In this document: positions 15,595 to 24,280 of the stretch, one piece after another
Position numbering within the stretch: the first letter of the stretch is position 1
How the letters are laid out: each line of letters begins with the position of its first letter
Assembly (NCBI RefSeq): GCF_001435815.1
Contig: NZ_AZFV01000001.1
Coordinates: 124,001-188,000 of the forward strand
Origin: Companilactobacillus nantensis DSM 16982
GTDB lineage: Bacteria; Bacillota; Bacilli; Lactobacillales; Lactobacillaceae
DNA: 64,000 bases
Direction of reading: 5' to 3'
Notes under the pieces: model-generated
The model's input: only the letters and a program-made list of their open reading frames with translations
Databases searched by the model: none
What the model was told of the DNA's origin: nothing
Made by a program: the position numbers and the translations under genes

Positions 15595-17673
15595 ATGAGT
15601 AACGCAACTATCAGTGACATTGCCAAAAAAGCCCATGTCAGCATCGGAACAGTTTCAAATGTTTTAAATAAAAAAGGCAATGTCAAGGTCGATACCATTC
15701 GCAGAGTTGAAGAAGCAGCCAAATCATTGAACTACTTTCGAAATGAAGATGCTTTGTCAATTCGTCAAAAAGATTCAACCGTTGTGGCTTTGGTTATGCC
15801 TAAGCTAAATGATCAGACAAATCCCCTGTATACAAATATTTATCATGAATTAAAACGACGTAATTTATCATTGAAACTATACGAAACTAATGCCAATGAA
15901 ATCACTGAACAGGCATGTTACCAACAAATTAATCAGCAAAATTATCAGGCCGTTTTGGTAATCAATCCACTGGCAAGTGAAAAAACTTTGCAGACATGGT
16001 TGAACAATTCTATTCAACCGACAATTTTATCTACATCAGGATCACTGCAATTTAATCTCACTAAAATAACAAAAAAAATAGACAACAAAAATATTTTTGT
16101 TGTCAAAGATGAATTGTCATTAGGATTTTATAAATATTTTCCAAATCATCCAGTTATCGAAAACTCAATGCGTGATATATATCGTCTTTTAAAAGATCAT
16201 AATAATTTCACGATAATACTCTTTGATGACAAGCTAGCAAGCCGTATCGAAAATATTTTGAATAATATGTCTGATAAAGAAATTAAAATAATTTTATTAA
16301 CTTCTAAAAATATTGTGTCCTTTAAACCAACACCGAAGAAAGATATCTTTCATTACTCTGCTAACAAAACTGCTTTAGATTTTGTCAGCTCCATGGCGAC
16401 TGATAAAACGCATGAAATCAACATTTATCAAACCAATTACAAACTATTTACTAATGAATCTGTCCATTCCTCCATCAATATTTTAATGCTGGACACTCCT
16501 TTTTCAGAAATTTTAGCCGGACTAATTGACGATTTTTATAGCAAATATCAAATTAAAGTAAACATCCATACTAAAAACTTTAATGAAATGCGAACAATTC
16601 TCTCCTCCAATAAATTAGAAGATTATGATTTAATTAGACTCGATATTAGTGATTTTAACTGGTATGGACCAGATATTTTTCAATCCTTGAAGCAATTTCC
16701 AAGCTTGGAAACAATTATTAAAAAATTATCTAATTGGAATAAATATATTAATTTAAACCAAATTCCATACGCACTGCCACTTGATCCAAGTGTCCAAATG
16801 ATGTTGTACCAAAAAGATATTTTTGACAATTCTATATTGCAAAAACAGTTTATTGAAAAGTATAATCGTTCATTACAACCACCTACCAATTACGCTGAAC
16901 TAGCTGACTTTTCAGAGTTCTTAGGGAATTTGAATATTCCTGAAAAAAATGATTTTTCGCCAATATCACTCATCAATAATACGGGTACTTTGATAGCTTC
17001 AGAGTTTCTGCCGTATTACTATTCCCTTGGTGGTCAAATATCCTATGATGACAATGTCTTTGAATTTGATGCTGAAACGTTTATTAAAACTTTTGAACTG
17101 TATAAAAAGGTCAGACAACAAAGTAGAATTACTAAGACTTCGTGGTGGGATTCTGAGACTACTGACTTTAATAACCAAAAGACCGCTCTGATTATTGGCT
17201 TTACAAATCACCTTACTAATATCAATCAAACAAATTATGGGATTGCACCGATACCAGGTAATACGCCTGCTTTAGGTGGTGGCGTAATCGGTATTAGTAA
17301 GAATTCTCATAAGACCGAAGCAGCAACACTATTTCTTCAATGGCTATATCAATATCAAATTCAACATGAAATTGCTCTAATGGGTGGCGATGTTCCGGCA
17401 AATGATTTATTCTTTGAATTAGAAATATATGAGCAATTTCCATTCCTTTCTTATTCAACAAGGCTTTATTCGACTGGTAAAAGAAAGACTAAGTTGGATG
17501 CTAATAAACCTATAAACACCCTTTTGTTCGAAAAAATCATTGGTACTCAAATTTATAATGGGATTGAAAATAAATTGAATCCAGCTACGGTTTTGTTGAA
17601 CTTGAATAATGATTTAATTAAAAATCGCTCAAAATTAATGGGAGGTAATTATCATCATCATTCGAAAAGCTGA
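15595..17673 (+). CDS. Chimeric regulator: LacI DNA-binding domain fused to a solute-binding-protein-like domain
   Basis: 692 residues from ATG 15595 (GGAGG 5 nt upstream). Residues 3-50 are a LacI helix-turn-helix (I-S-D-I-A-K-K-A-H-V-S-I-G-T-V-S-N-V-L-N) with the hinge helix. A region to about 290 resembles the LacI sensor fold. From about 300 to the end the chain looks like a family 1 extracellular solute-binding protein (Y-A-L-P-L-D-P-S-V-Q-M-M-L-Y near 395, G-I-A-P-I-P-G near 550, G-G-G-V-I-G-I-S), yet there is no signal peptide, so it must act inside the cell. It is divergent to the importer operon and probably controls it. Twice normal LacI length. Confidence 0.82.
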   Translation: MSNATISDIAKKAHVSIGTVSNVLNKKGNVKVDTIRRVEEAAKSLNYFRNEDALSIRQKDSTVVALVMPKLNDQTNPLYTNIYHELKRRNLSLKLYETNANEITEQACYQQINQQNYQAVLVINPLASEKTLQTWLNNSIQPTILSTSGSLQFNLTKITKKIDNKNIFVVKDELSLGFYKYFPNHPVIENSMRDIYRLLKDHNNFTIILFDDKLASRIENILNNMSDKEIKIILLTSKNIVSFKPTPKKDIFHYSANKTALDFVSSMATDKTHEINIYQTNYKLFTNESVHSSINILMLDTPFSEILAGLIDDFYSKYQIKVNIHTKNFNEMRTILSSNKLEDYDLIRLDISDFNWYGPDIFQSLKQFPSLETIIKKLSNWNKYINLNQIPYALPLDPSVQMMLYQKDIFDNSILQKQFIEKYNRSLQPPTNYAELADFSEFLGNLNIPEKNDFSPISLINNTGTLIASEFLPYYYSLGGQISYDDNVFEFDAETFIKTFELYKKVRQQSRITKTSWWDSETTDFNNQKTALIIGFTNHLTNINQTNYGIAPIPGNTPALGGGVIGISKNSHKTEAATLFLQWLYQYQIQHEIALMGGDVPANDLFFELEIYEQFPFLSYSTRLYSTGKRKTKLDANKPINTLLFEKIIGTQIYNGIENKLNPATVLLNLNNDLIKNRSKLMGGNYHHHSKS

Positions 17674-18085
17674 ATTAAATGACTATATAGCCATTCAAAA
17701 AATCAATACCAACAGTTTAGGTTATGAATTCCCTTTAGCAGAAACTAAAGAACAAATTCAAAAAATCATCAATTTACCAACGACAGTCCTTTTTATCGCT
17801 GAAAGTAATGATGGGGTTGTCGGATACATTCAATTATCTGATTATGAAAATACTTATCACAAGAGCTTAAAAAATATCGTCACTTTAGCCGTTGATTCTT
17901 CTAAACAAGCTCAGGGTGTAGGCTCACAACTGTTAGCTGCAGGTGAACAATGGGCCAAAGAAAATGGTGCTGATGGCATTCGACTCGTGACCGGATTTGA
18001 AAGAAAAGCTGCTCGTAAATTTTATGAGAAAAATGGTTATCAAGTTCGAAAAGATCAGACAAATTATATTAAATGGTGGAAATAG
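17654..18085 (+). CDS. GNAT-family N-acetyltransferase with a non-standard start codon
   Basis: About 143 residues. The acetyl-CoA motif A is V-D-S-S-K-Q-A-Q-G-V-G-S-Q-L-L and the C-terminal A-A-R-K-F-Y-E-K-N-G-Y is typical of GNAT enzymes. No ATG, GTG or TTG exists in this frame between an in-frame TAA at 17636 and well inside the domain. GGAGG at 17641-17645 is 8 nt from ATC 17654, and the family start M-I-I-R-K-A-E aligns with translation there, so AUC (or neighbouring ATC/ATT) must initiate. It overlaps the regulator gene end by 20 nt, so coupling is likely. Substrate unknown. A terminator follows. Confidence 0.75.
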   Translation: MIIRKAELNDYIAIQKINTNSLGYEFPLAETKEQIQKIINLPTTVLFIAESNDGVVGYIQLSDYENTYHKSLKNIVTLAVDSSKQAQGVGSQLLAAGEQWAKENGADGIRLVTGFERKAARKFYEKNGYQVRKDQTNYIKWWK

Positions 18086-18094
18086 TATCTGCCT

Positions 18095-18128
18095 ACCCTT
18101 CCAGTAATAATCAATTTGCTGGAAGGGT
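18095..18128 (+). terminator. Intrinsic terminator after the acetyltransferase gene
   Basis: ACCCTTCCAG and CTGGAAGGGT form a perfect 10-bp stem followed by ATTTTATTTT. Confidence 0.88.
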
Positions 18129-18213
18129 ATTTTATTTTGATAATTGATTGGTAACGTCTAGTGACTAAATTGGAGCTATAATAAATAATATAATATTTGG
18201 AATTGGAGAAATT

Positions 18214-18426
18214 ATGCGCAAAACATTAAGAATTATTTTAATACTCGTGTGGATTATTCAAATTGTTCTCTTCATACTTGTAGCAAAGAAAAACGGTCTA
18301 TCAGCTGTCACACCAATATTTGCCTATAATCGTCCTCAAGGAATCTTCGGCTGGACATTTACAATCACATTATTATTGTCAGCAATACACATAATTTATT
18401 ATCGATTGATTGCCTCGACCAAATAA
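18214..18426 (+). CDS. Small membrane protein (70 aa)
   Basis: A short basic start (M-R-K-T-L-R) leads into a hydrophobic helix at about residues 7-25. A loop containing Y-N-R-P-Q-G-I-F-G-W and a second helix at about 47-65 follow, so two membrane segments are expected. TTGGAGAAATT precedes the ATG, and A/T-rich promoter-like sequence (TATAAT) is just upstream. No family recognised. The next gene in the same direction starts 80 bp on. Confidence 0.65.
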   Translation: MRKTLRIILILVWIIQIVLFILVAKKNGLSAVTPIFAYNRPQGIFGWTFTITLLLSAIHIIYYRLIASTK

Positions 18427-18506
18427 AGATAAACGGCAATATTCTTGAGTAACCGTTTGCATTGTCATACTATTAAATGGTAAGAATACTGGGAGGTTAA
18501 GAATAT

Positions 18507-19502
18507 ATGTACACTGCAGCAAATAATCGTTATGAAAATAATACCGTTCGCCACGCTGGTAAAACTGGCTTAATGTTGCCACCTATCTCACTTGGACTTT
18601 GGCGCCACTTTGGTAGTGCCGATCCATTGAGTGATCGTCGTGACGTGATTTTACATGCTTTTGACAAAGGTGTTTTTCACTTCGACGTTGCTAACCACTA
18701 CGGTGATGGTAACGTTGGCTTCGGTAGTTCTGAGGAATTACTCGGACAAATTTTAAAAGATGATTTGAAACCTTATCGTGATGAACTAGTTATTTCAACT
18801 AAAGTTGGTTACGAAATTCACGACGGCCCTTATGGTATTGGGACTTCACGTAAGTCACTACTTCAAGGTATCAATGATTCATTAGCTAGACTAAACTTGG
18901 ATTACGTTGATATCTATTATGCACACAGATATGACGATAAGACTCCGATTGAAGAAACAGTTCGTGCCTTAGATGATATCGTTCGTTCAGGTAAAGCTTT
19001 GTACGTTGGCGTTTCGAACTATGAAGTGCCTGAATTGAAGAAAGCTATCGCATTATTTAAGCAACTTGGCACACCATTTGTCTTAGATCAAATGAGTATG
19101 AATCTCTTGAACGACCACGTTGAAACAAGTGGCGTTGCTCAAGTGCTAAGAGATAATGGTGCAGGTGCAATTGCTTACGGGCCACTTTGTGAAGGTCTTC
19201 TATCCGACCGTTATCTTGGCGGAATTTCTAAAGATTTTAGTATTCATCACACTAACGCCAGCTTACTAGACAATGGACCAGAGGCCTTAGTTGCTAAGTT
19301 GAATAAATTGAATGACATTGCTAAAGACCGTGACCAAACACTCAGTCAAATGTCATTAGCTTGGTTACTTCGTGATCCCGTTGTTGCTAGTGTTATTATT
19401 GGTACTACTAGCAATGAGCACTTGGATGAAAATCTCAAAGCACTTGATAATCTTGAATTTTCGACTGATGAAGTTGAACAAATAAACAATTTAATTAAAT
19501 AA
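18507..19502 (+). CDS. Aldo/keto reductase (YghZ-type)
   Basis: 331 residues, longer than the AKR copies further on and of the YghZ/L-glyceraldehyde 3-phosphate reductase subgroup. It is an NADPH-dependent TIM-barrel enzyme. The tetrad is visible as Asp in F-D-V-A-N-H-Y (with Tyr), Lys in I-S-T-K-V-G-Y and His in Y-Y-A-H-R-Y. The C-terminal cofactor region S-V-I-I-G-T-T-S-N-E-H-L-D-E-N is canonical. GGGAGG precedes the ATG. Physiological substrate probably small reactive aldehydes such as methylglyoxal, from family knowledge only. Confidence 0.9.
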   Translation: MYTAANNRYENNTVRHAGKTGLMLPPISLGLWRHFGSADPLSDRRDVILHAFDKGVFHFDVANHYGDGNVGFGSSEELLGQILKDDLKPYRDELVISTKVGYEIHDGPYGIGTSRKSLLQGINDSLARLNLDYVDIYYAHRYDDKTPIEETVRALDDIVRSGKALYVGVSNYEVPELKKAIALFKQLGTPFVLDQMSMNLLNDHVETSGVAQVLRDNGAGAIAYGPLCEGLLSDRYLGGISKDFSIHHTNASLLDNGPEALVAKLNKLNDIAKDRDQTLSQMSLAWLLRDPVVASVIIGTTSNEHLDENLKALDNLEFSTDEVEQINNLIK

Positions 19503-19553
19503 AAAAATGAACTCTTAACTGAAGCAAATTCAGCATAAGAGTTCATTTTTTTC
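19503..19553. terminator. Bidirectional terminator
   Basis: ATGAACTCTTA and TAAGAGTTCAT enclose a second small stem (CTGAA/TTCAG), with A and T tracts outside. It separates the convergent aldo/keto reductase and HAD genes. Confidence 0.88.
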
Positions 19554-19558
19554 ATTTC

Positions 19559-20380
19559 TTACAAAACAAATTTATTAATAACTTCAGCTAAAGCATCCTG
19601 ATTGTTATTAGCTTTCGTCACATATTTGGCAACATCTTTTACAGTATCAATTCCATTAGCAACACTAACAGGTAATCCAACAGCCTTTAACATTGGCAAA
19701 TCATTACTATTATCACCTGCAGCAATAATTTCATCTGGTTTGATACCGAGTAATTTACCTAATTGGACTGAGGCACTGCCTTTATCAATTCCCGCTGGAT
19801 TAAATTCAACATAACGACCGGAAGAAAAAGTAACCGCTAGTTTACTTGAGTCAACTTTATTTAAAACCGCATCACGCATTGCTTTACGTTCATCAACTGT
19901 TGGCAAAGCCATGATAACTTTCATAATATTTTGATTCTTAAATTGATCAAAATCAGGTGTGTCCATAATTTCAAACGATACACCTCGCGTCTTCAAGTAT
20001 GACGAATCATCAGCAACTGGATTGTAAATATATAATTTATCTTGCGTATAGACATGTGTAGCAGCATCATGATTACTTGCTCCGACTTCGAAAACAGCCT
20101 TAGCAACTTCAAATGGCATCGCATTAACAATCAATGGTTTGTTATTCTTATTTTCCAAAACTAATCCACCATTGTAAGAAATTGAATATTCATTTGGTTG
20201 GTCACGTAAGTGCATTGTTTCTAAATCATTTTGAAATGACGTATAACTGCGACCGGAGTTCACTACAAAGTGAACCCCTTTAGCTGTGGAAGCTTGAATG
20301 GCTTCAGCATTTTTCTTAGAAAGACTTCCATCATCATTCATTAACGTTTCATCAAGATCGCACACAATCATTTTATACAT
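19559..20380 (-). CDS. Cof-type HAD-family phosphatase
   Basis: 273 residues with all HAD motifs: D-L-D-E-T-L (nucleophile Asp8), N-S-G-R-S (motif II serine), the lysine in G-I-D-K-G-S-A near 190-199, and G-D-N-S-N-D-L-P-M-L (motif IV). The class IIB cap identifies the Cof/sugar-phosphatase group, cytoplasmic enzymes that dephosphorylate sugar phosphates, FMN or pyridoxal phosphate. Three Cof-like genes lie in the window (also 41742 and 49293). Single gene; substrate unknown. Confidence 0.9.
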   Translation of the reverse strand: MYKMIVCDLDETLMNDDGSLSKKNAEAIQASTAKGVHFVVNSGRSYTSFQNDLETMHLRDQPNEYSISYNGGLVLENKNNKPLIVNAMPFEVAKAVFEVGASNHDAATHVYTQDKLYIYNPVADDSSYLKTRGVSFEIMDTPDFDQFKNQNIMKVIMALPTVDERKAMRDAVLNKVDSSKLAVTFSSGRYVEFNPAGIDKGSASVQLGKLLGIKPDEIIAAGDNSNDLPMLKAVGLPVSVANGIDTVKDVAKYVTKANNNQDALAEVINKFVL

Positions 20381-20653
20381 AGTAAAACCCTCTCACCTTT
20401 AAAGATTACCTATTAACCTTAGCGAAATATTGATGTAAACGCAACCACTGTGATTTTATTAATTAACTAAAAATTGAAAGGTTCAAACACACTCTAATCC
20501 TTGGTACTGTGAAATCCAATAATTAAAATAAAACCATGTATAAACATATCAAAATATGTATCCAACTATCAAATCAAGATAATTCTTTTCTATTTTCACC
20601 TATTGAAAATTCACAATCACTAGTCTTTATATAAAAATTTTTTATCGACATTT

Positions 20654-22576
20654 CTATTCAAAATGTCGACCTACAAAAATAGTTTGCTGCAAACTCAAAT
20701 CATATATAAATTTTCGACTTTCACTTAATGTAATCTCATTTTGCCAATAAAGTTGTCTAACTTGTTCAATTTCATTAGCAAACATTTGCAACATATAAAA
20801 ACGTTCTTGATTGATAGTTTCCAGATTCAAAGTTTCATCATGACGAGTACTATAAATTCTAGCTAATGTATTAGCTGTTACAGATTGTAAATTGGTATCC
20901 TGTTGCTTCAAAAAATCCATAATCAATTCATAGCTTACCGATTCTATTAATTGTCGTTGTTTATATAGAATACTTTGTTCTGACTTTATATTTGAAACAG
21001 ACTGACGGTGGTTTATAACTTGAAACCAATACATTAAAGATGTCCACGGTGTTAATTGCTGATTTAATACTTCACGAGCAATAATATTTTGATGATATTT
21101 AGCAATATTAGTAGACACAAGTTTTTGATTGATCAGTGTATTAACGACTTGCTGCTCAATATTTTGCGTATCTTGAAAAAGATTCATTAAATCACGTTGC
21201 TTTAATTTAGTCATTGGACGTTGAGTAACAATGATTGGATACAAGAAATCAAAAATCACTGTTGGTAATTTCTGAGATTTCAGATTTTGAAGTGTATTAT
21301 CAACCAATCCATTCCATATTTCGATATCCCTATTATTTGGTTTGGTCGAAATAGAAGTATTTCTTACTATTTTTGAAGTAAAGATAATTGGAACAATCAT
21401 ACTTAACAAAATCACAAAAATTGTGATTAATACAATTGCTGAGCGTAAAGAAACTGATACTCCTGGTAGGTCTTGTGGAATTGAAAGTGCCATCATTAAT
21501 GTAACAGTACCATGGACACCATTAATGCTGGAAAGTAAGCTTTTTTGACAACGTTTTTGCCAATCATTATCATTTTTCGACTTCATATAAAACCAAGTGA
21601 ATCTAACCATTGCAAGTACTAAATATAAACTAATGCTGATAATACCGATAATTATCACATTTATTTGAAGTGTAGTGCTTAATTGATAAATAGTCAGCAA
21701 ATTAATACCTAAAATGATAAAGACAACACCATTCAATACAGAACTAATCATATTTTCAACAGTATAAGTACTATTTTGAATCCGAGCTGTACTTAATTGC
21801 CAATTTCTTTGTTCCCAGGTTCGTAACAATCCAGCTGCAACGACCGCCAAAATTCCAGACATATTCAATTCTTCTGCAATAAAATAAACAATGTACGGAG
21901 TTACTAAAATAAATGGCACAATCACAATATTAGTATCTGAATGATGCATAATCATCCAACGACGGATTGTCATAAATCCCCACCCCAGTAGTAAGCCCAG
22001 AATAATACCACCTAGAAATACATAACCGAAGCTGGTCAATCCTCCAAAAAAAGAAAAATGACCAGTAATTAATGCTGATACAGTTAGATTGAAAGCTACC
22101 AATCCCGTTGCATCATTTAATAATGACTCATTTTTAAGTGTGGTATCTACTTCGTTAGGTAAAGATAATCCTGCAGTGATTGATTGATAAGCCACGGCAT
22201 CAGTTGGCGATAAAATGGCTGCAATCATAAATCCACCGAACCAAGTCAGTTCTGGAACAATAACATGTGCAAATGTACCCACTACTAAAATTGACATAAA
22301 AACTAGGTTAACAGCCAACGATAGTGTGGAACGTAAAGAATAAGCAAAGCGACCCAAGTTTAATTTACGACTATCGCTGAACATTAGCGTTGAAATAATA
22401 ACTAGTAAAAACACCTCTGGGTCAATGTTCAAGTTAGAAAATAATGGTAAGAATGATAGACCAAACCCCAATGAAATTTGATAGACTGCCAATGGTATTC
22501 GTTTAAATCGATCAAACAATAGTTGTGCCGGAATAACAGCTAACAATAACAACATAATCGTAAAAAATAACCGCAT
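20654..22576 (-). CDS. Na+/H+ antiporter, CPA1 (NhaP-type) family
   Basis: 640 residues. The first about 410 form 12-13 membrane helices with the CPA1 ion-binding signatures S-P-T-D-A-V-A (about 123-129) and E-S-L-L-N-D-A-T-G-L-V-A-F (about 149-161). A C-terminal cytoplasmic tail of about 220 residues, rich in Gln and helical, presumably regulates transport. It exchanges cytoplasmic Na+ (or K+) for protons and supports pH and salt tolerance. It may form a transcription unit with the genes further upstream on the same strand (22609-23710). Confidence 0.92.
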   Translation of the reverse strand: MRLFFTIMLLLLAVIPAQLLFDRFKRIPLAVYQISLGFGLSFLPLFSNLNIDPEVFLLVIISTLMFSDSRKLNLGRFAYSLRSTLSLAVNLVFMSILVVGTFAHVIVPELTWFGGFMIAAILSPTDAVAYQSITAGLSLPNEVDTTLKNESLLNDATGLVAFNLTVSALITGHFSFFGGLTSFGYVFLGGIILGLLLGWGFMTIRRWMIMHHSDTNIVIVPFILVTPYIVYFIAEELNMSGILAVVAAGLLRTWEQRNWQLSTARIQNSTYTVENMISSVLNGVVFIILGINLLTIYQLSTTLQINVIIIGIISISLYLVLAMVRFTWFYMKSKNDNDWQKRCQKSLLSSINGVHGTVTLMMALSIPQDLPGVSVSLRSAIVLITIFVILLSMIVPIIFTSKIVRNTSISTKPNNRDIEIWNGLVDNTLQNLKSQKLPTVIFDFLYPIIVTQRPMTKLKQRDLMNLFQDTQNIEQQVVNTLINQKLVSTNIAKYHQNIIAREVLNQQLTPWTSLMYWFQVINHRQSVSNIKSEQSILYKQRQLIESVSYELIMDFLKQQDTNLQSVTANTLARIYSTRHDETLNLETINQERFYMLQMFANEIEQVRQLYWQNEITLSESRKFIYDLSLQQTIFVGRHFE

Positions 22577-22608
22577 AATGCCCTCCTCTTATAAATATGA
22601 ATCGTAAA

Positions 22609-23325
22609 TTATTGTGGTAGTTTTACTCCAGTAATTTTCTCTAAAGCTATTAAAAACTTATTTTGAGTAGCCTGATTATCAACTCTTGAATCATATCGAT
22701 CTGGTTTCATGTGATGATAATATGTCCCAGAGATACCAGCATCATCAAGTGTCGCCAACCAGACTTGAGTTGTATATCCAAGCGTTAAATCATCGTTAGC
22801 AGCAGGGCCACCCATTTTTGTTGGTACCCAGCCCGGATCAACAACCGTTGTCGTAACATCTGACCATAAACGTGCTAACAACTTTGCAAATAACAAAATT
22901 TGTAATTTCGAACCCGAGTAATCTAAGTTAGATAAGTTTTTTAAATCCAAGCAACTACCGTAGTGCATACCAGAAGAAATGTAAATTAAGCGTTTAGGTT
23001 TCTTAACTAGAGCCGTTAATAAATATGGTGCTAACACATTCACCTGAAACGTTAACTTTTTATTTCCTGTATATACGCCAGCATTGTGGATAATTGTGTC
23101 AAATGGTCCCAAATCATTAATTTGTTTTACCAAGCTTTCAATCTCTACTTGAGAGCTCAAATCACCAATTACAACATTCTTAGCTTGTGGTAATTTAAGT
23201 TTCACCTCTTCAGCACGCTGCTGATTTCGTGCATGTAAAACAACTTCATTACCTTCTTTAATTAAACGTTTTGCTGTTAAAAATCCTAAACCATCAGTTG
23301 AACCCGTAACAAAAATTTTTGCCAT
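22609..23325 (-). CDS. Short-chain dehydrogenase/reductase
   Basis: 238 residues with a Rossmann fold. The cofactor motif is T-G-S-T-D-G-L-G (7-14), with H-A-R-N following the second strand, which suggests NADP. N-A-G (about 83-85) and the catalytic serine (I-S-S-G) and Y-S-G-S-K are in place. C-terminal P-G-W-V-P-T-K follows the usual pattern. It oxidises or reduces an unknown alcohol or ketone. The gene begins 13 bp after the cyclophilin-like gene and 32 bp before the antiporter, so co-transcription is plausible. Confidence 0.88.
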   Translation of the reverse strand: MAKIFVTGSTDGLGFLTAKRLIKEGNEVVLHARNQQRAEEVKLKLPQAKNVVIGDLSSQVEIESLVKQINDLGPFDTIIHNAGVYTGNKKLTFQVNVLAPYLLTALVKKPKRLIYISSGMHYGSCLDLKNLSNLDYSGSKLQILLFAKLLARLWSDVTTTVVDPGWVPTKMGGPAANDDLTLGYTTQVWLATLDDAGISGTYYHHMKPDRYDSRVDNQATQNKFLIALEKITGVKLPQ

Positions 23326-23338
23326 AATGATAACCTCC

Positions 23339-23710
23339 TTAAATTTTAAAACTACATCTAATAGTCACTTCATCGGCGTGCGTTGCTAATACCTCTAACT
23401 GATCCACTGGTTCTCCCAATAAATATAAATCGTTAGGTGCGGGAATAGGGCTTTTTCTATAATAAATGGTTATAGTCTGAAGCTTTGGCACGTAGTAGAG
23501 TCCAGGTTCCGGTAGACCCTTCAATCGTTGACTTTGTGTAAACTCTAATTTATTGGACAAGTAGCCCCAGTAATGTGTATCCTCGCCTACGTATAAATCT
23601 AATTGTTCTGGTAAATGTCTCAGAAAACTCTGGCTAAGAATATTTGCGGCCATTTGAATGCGATATTCTTCTTGTCTATTTTGTAATTTAATAGTTAACG
23701 TTATTATCAC
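23339..23710 (-). CDS. Cyclophilin-like fold protein, uncertain start
   Basis: About 120 residues matching the small bacterial cyclophilin-like family: L-P-E-Q-L-D-L-Y-V-G-E, Y-W-G-Y-L-S-N-K-L and P-G-L-Y-Y-V-P-K-L-Q-T-I-T-I-Y-Y are landmark segments. Function of this family is not established and peptidyl-prolyl isomerase activity is not implied. The start is odd: the only standard codon, GTG at 23710, directly abuts AAGGAGG, while ATA at 23704 has correct spacing. No ATG occurs before residue 20. True N-terminus uncertain. Confidence 0.7.
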   Translation of the reverse strand: MIITLTIKLQNRQEEYRIQMAANILSQSFLRHLPEQLDLYVGEDTHYWGYLSNKLEFTQSQRLKGLPEPGLYYVPKLQTITIYYRKSPIPAPNDLYLLGEPVDQLEVLATHADEVTIRCSFKI

Positions 23711-23862
23711 CCTCCTTATCTCGATTACTTTACAAAAACTATATTAACAATTAAATTGATGCCTTCGAAGGTCTCAAAATGCTAAGAGGGCTTTAACTAC
23801 AGGGTAAAGCACAGGTAAAAAAAGGGATTCCGAATCTCTCAAAAGTCTATTAAAAAACCTAA

Positions 23863-24134
23863 GAGTGGGACAAAAAACGGTCAGCTTTCGAGCATTAAGG
23901 CAAACGGCTCCAGTAATTTGATTTTATTTCTTTCTTACATTTGGTTACTTTTACAAAAGAACAAAAAATAAGAGTAAATAAGTTCCTATGGAATCGGAGG
24001 ATTTATTTACTCTTGTTTTTTAAGATATTCATATTCTAACCAAGTTTGAGAAAGAACACGACTTTGAATTGCTGGAACCATTTGAGTTAAGCGGAAAAAG
24101 CTATGTTTTGTTCCACGTTTATGCTACATGCTTA
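23863..24134 (+). repeat. Dispersed hairpin repeat, copy R3, interrupted by a MITE
   Basis: The left half (23863-23925: GAGTGGGACAAAAAACGGTC... to TAATTTGATTTT) and right half (24059-24134: GAATTGCTGG... to TTCCACGTTTATGCTACATG) match R2. Between them lies a 133-bp MITE. Joining the halves restores the R2 layout, including the central GATTTT loop. Confidence 0.8.
23926..24058. mobile_element. ISL3-type MITE (133 bp)
   Basis: Ends ATTTCTTTCTTACATTTGG and CCAAGTTTGAGAAAGAACA are near-complements and match the ISL3 element ends at 8713/10683. The centre has the hairpin arms AGAGTAAATAA and TTATTTACTCT. Flanks TGATTTT and CGACTTT could be a decayed 7-bp target repeat (5 of 7). It has no coding capacity and would depend on an ISL3 transposase. 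Confidence 0.8.
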
Positions 24135-24280
24135 GAAAAAAACAGTTATATCACAACCCATCATCCTAAGCAAACAACCCATAATTTTAAAATATTCCAG
24201 ATTTCATACAATAATGTAATACCGACAATCAGAATACGATTAACAATTCGTTTCTATTCCGATAATAAACCTCCTGTTGT

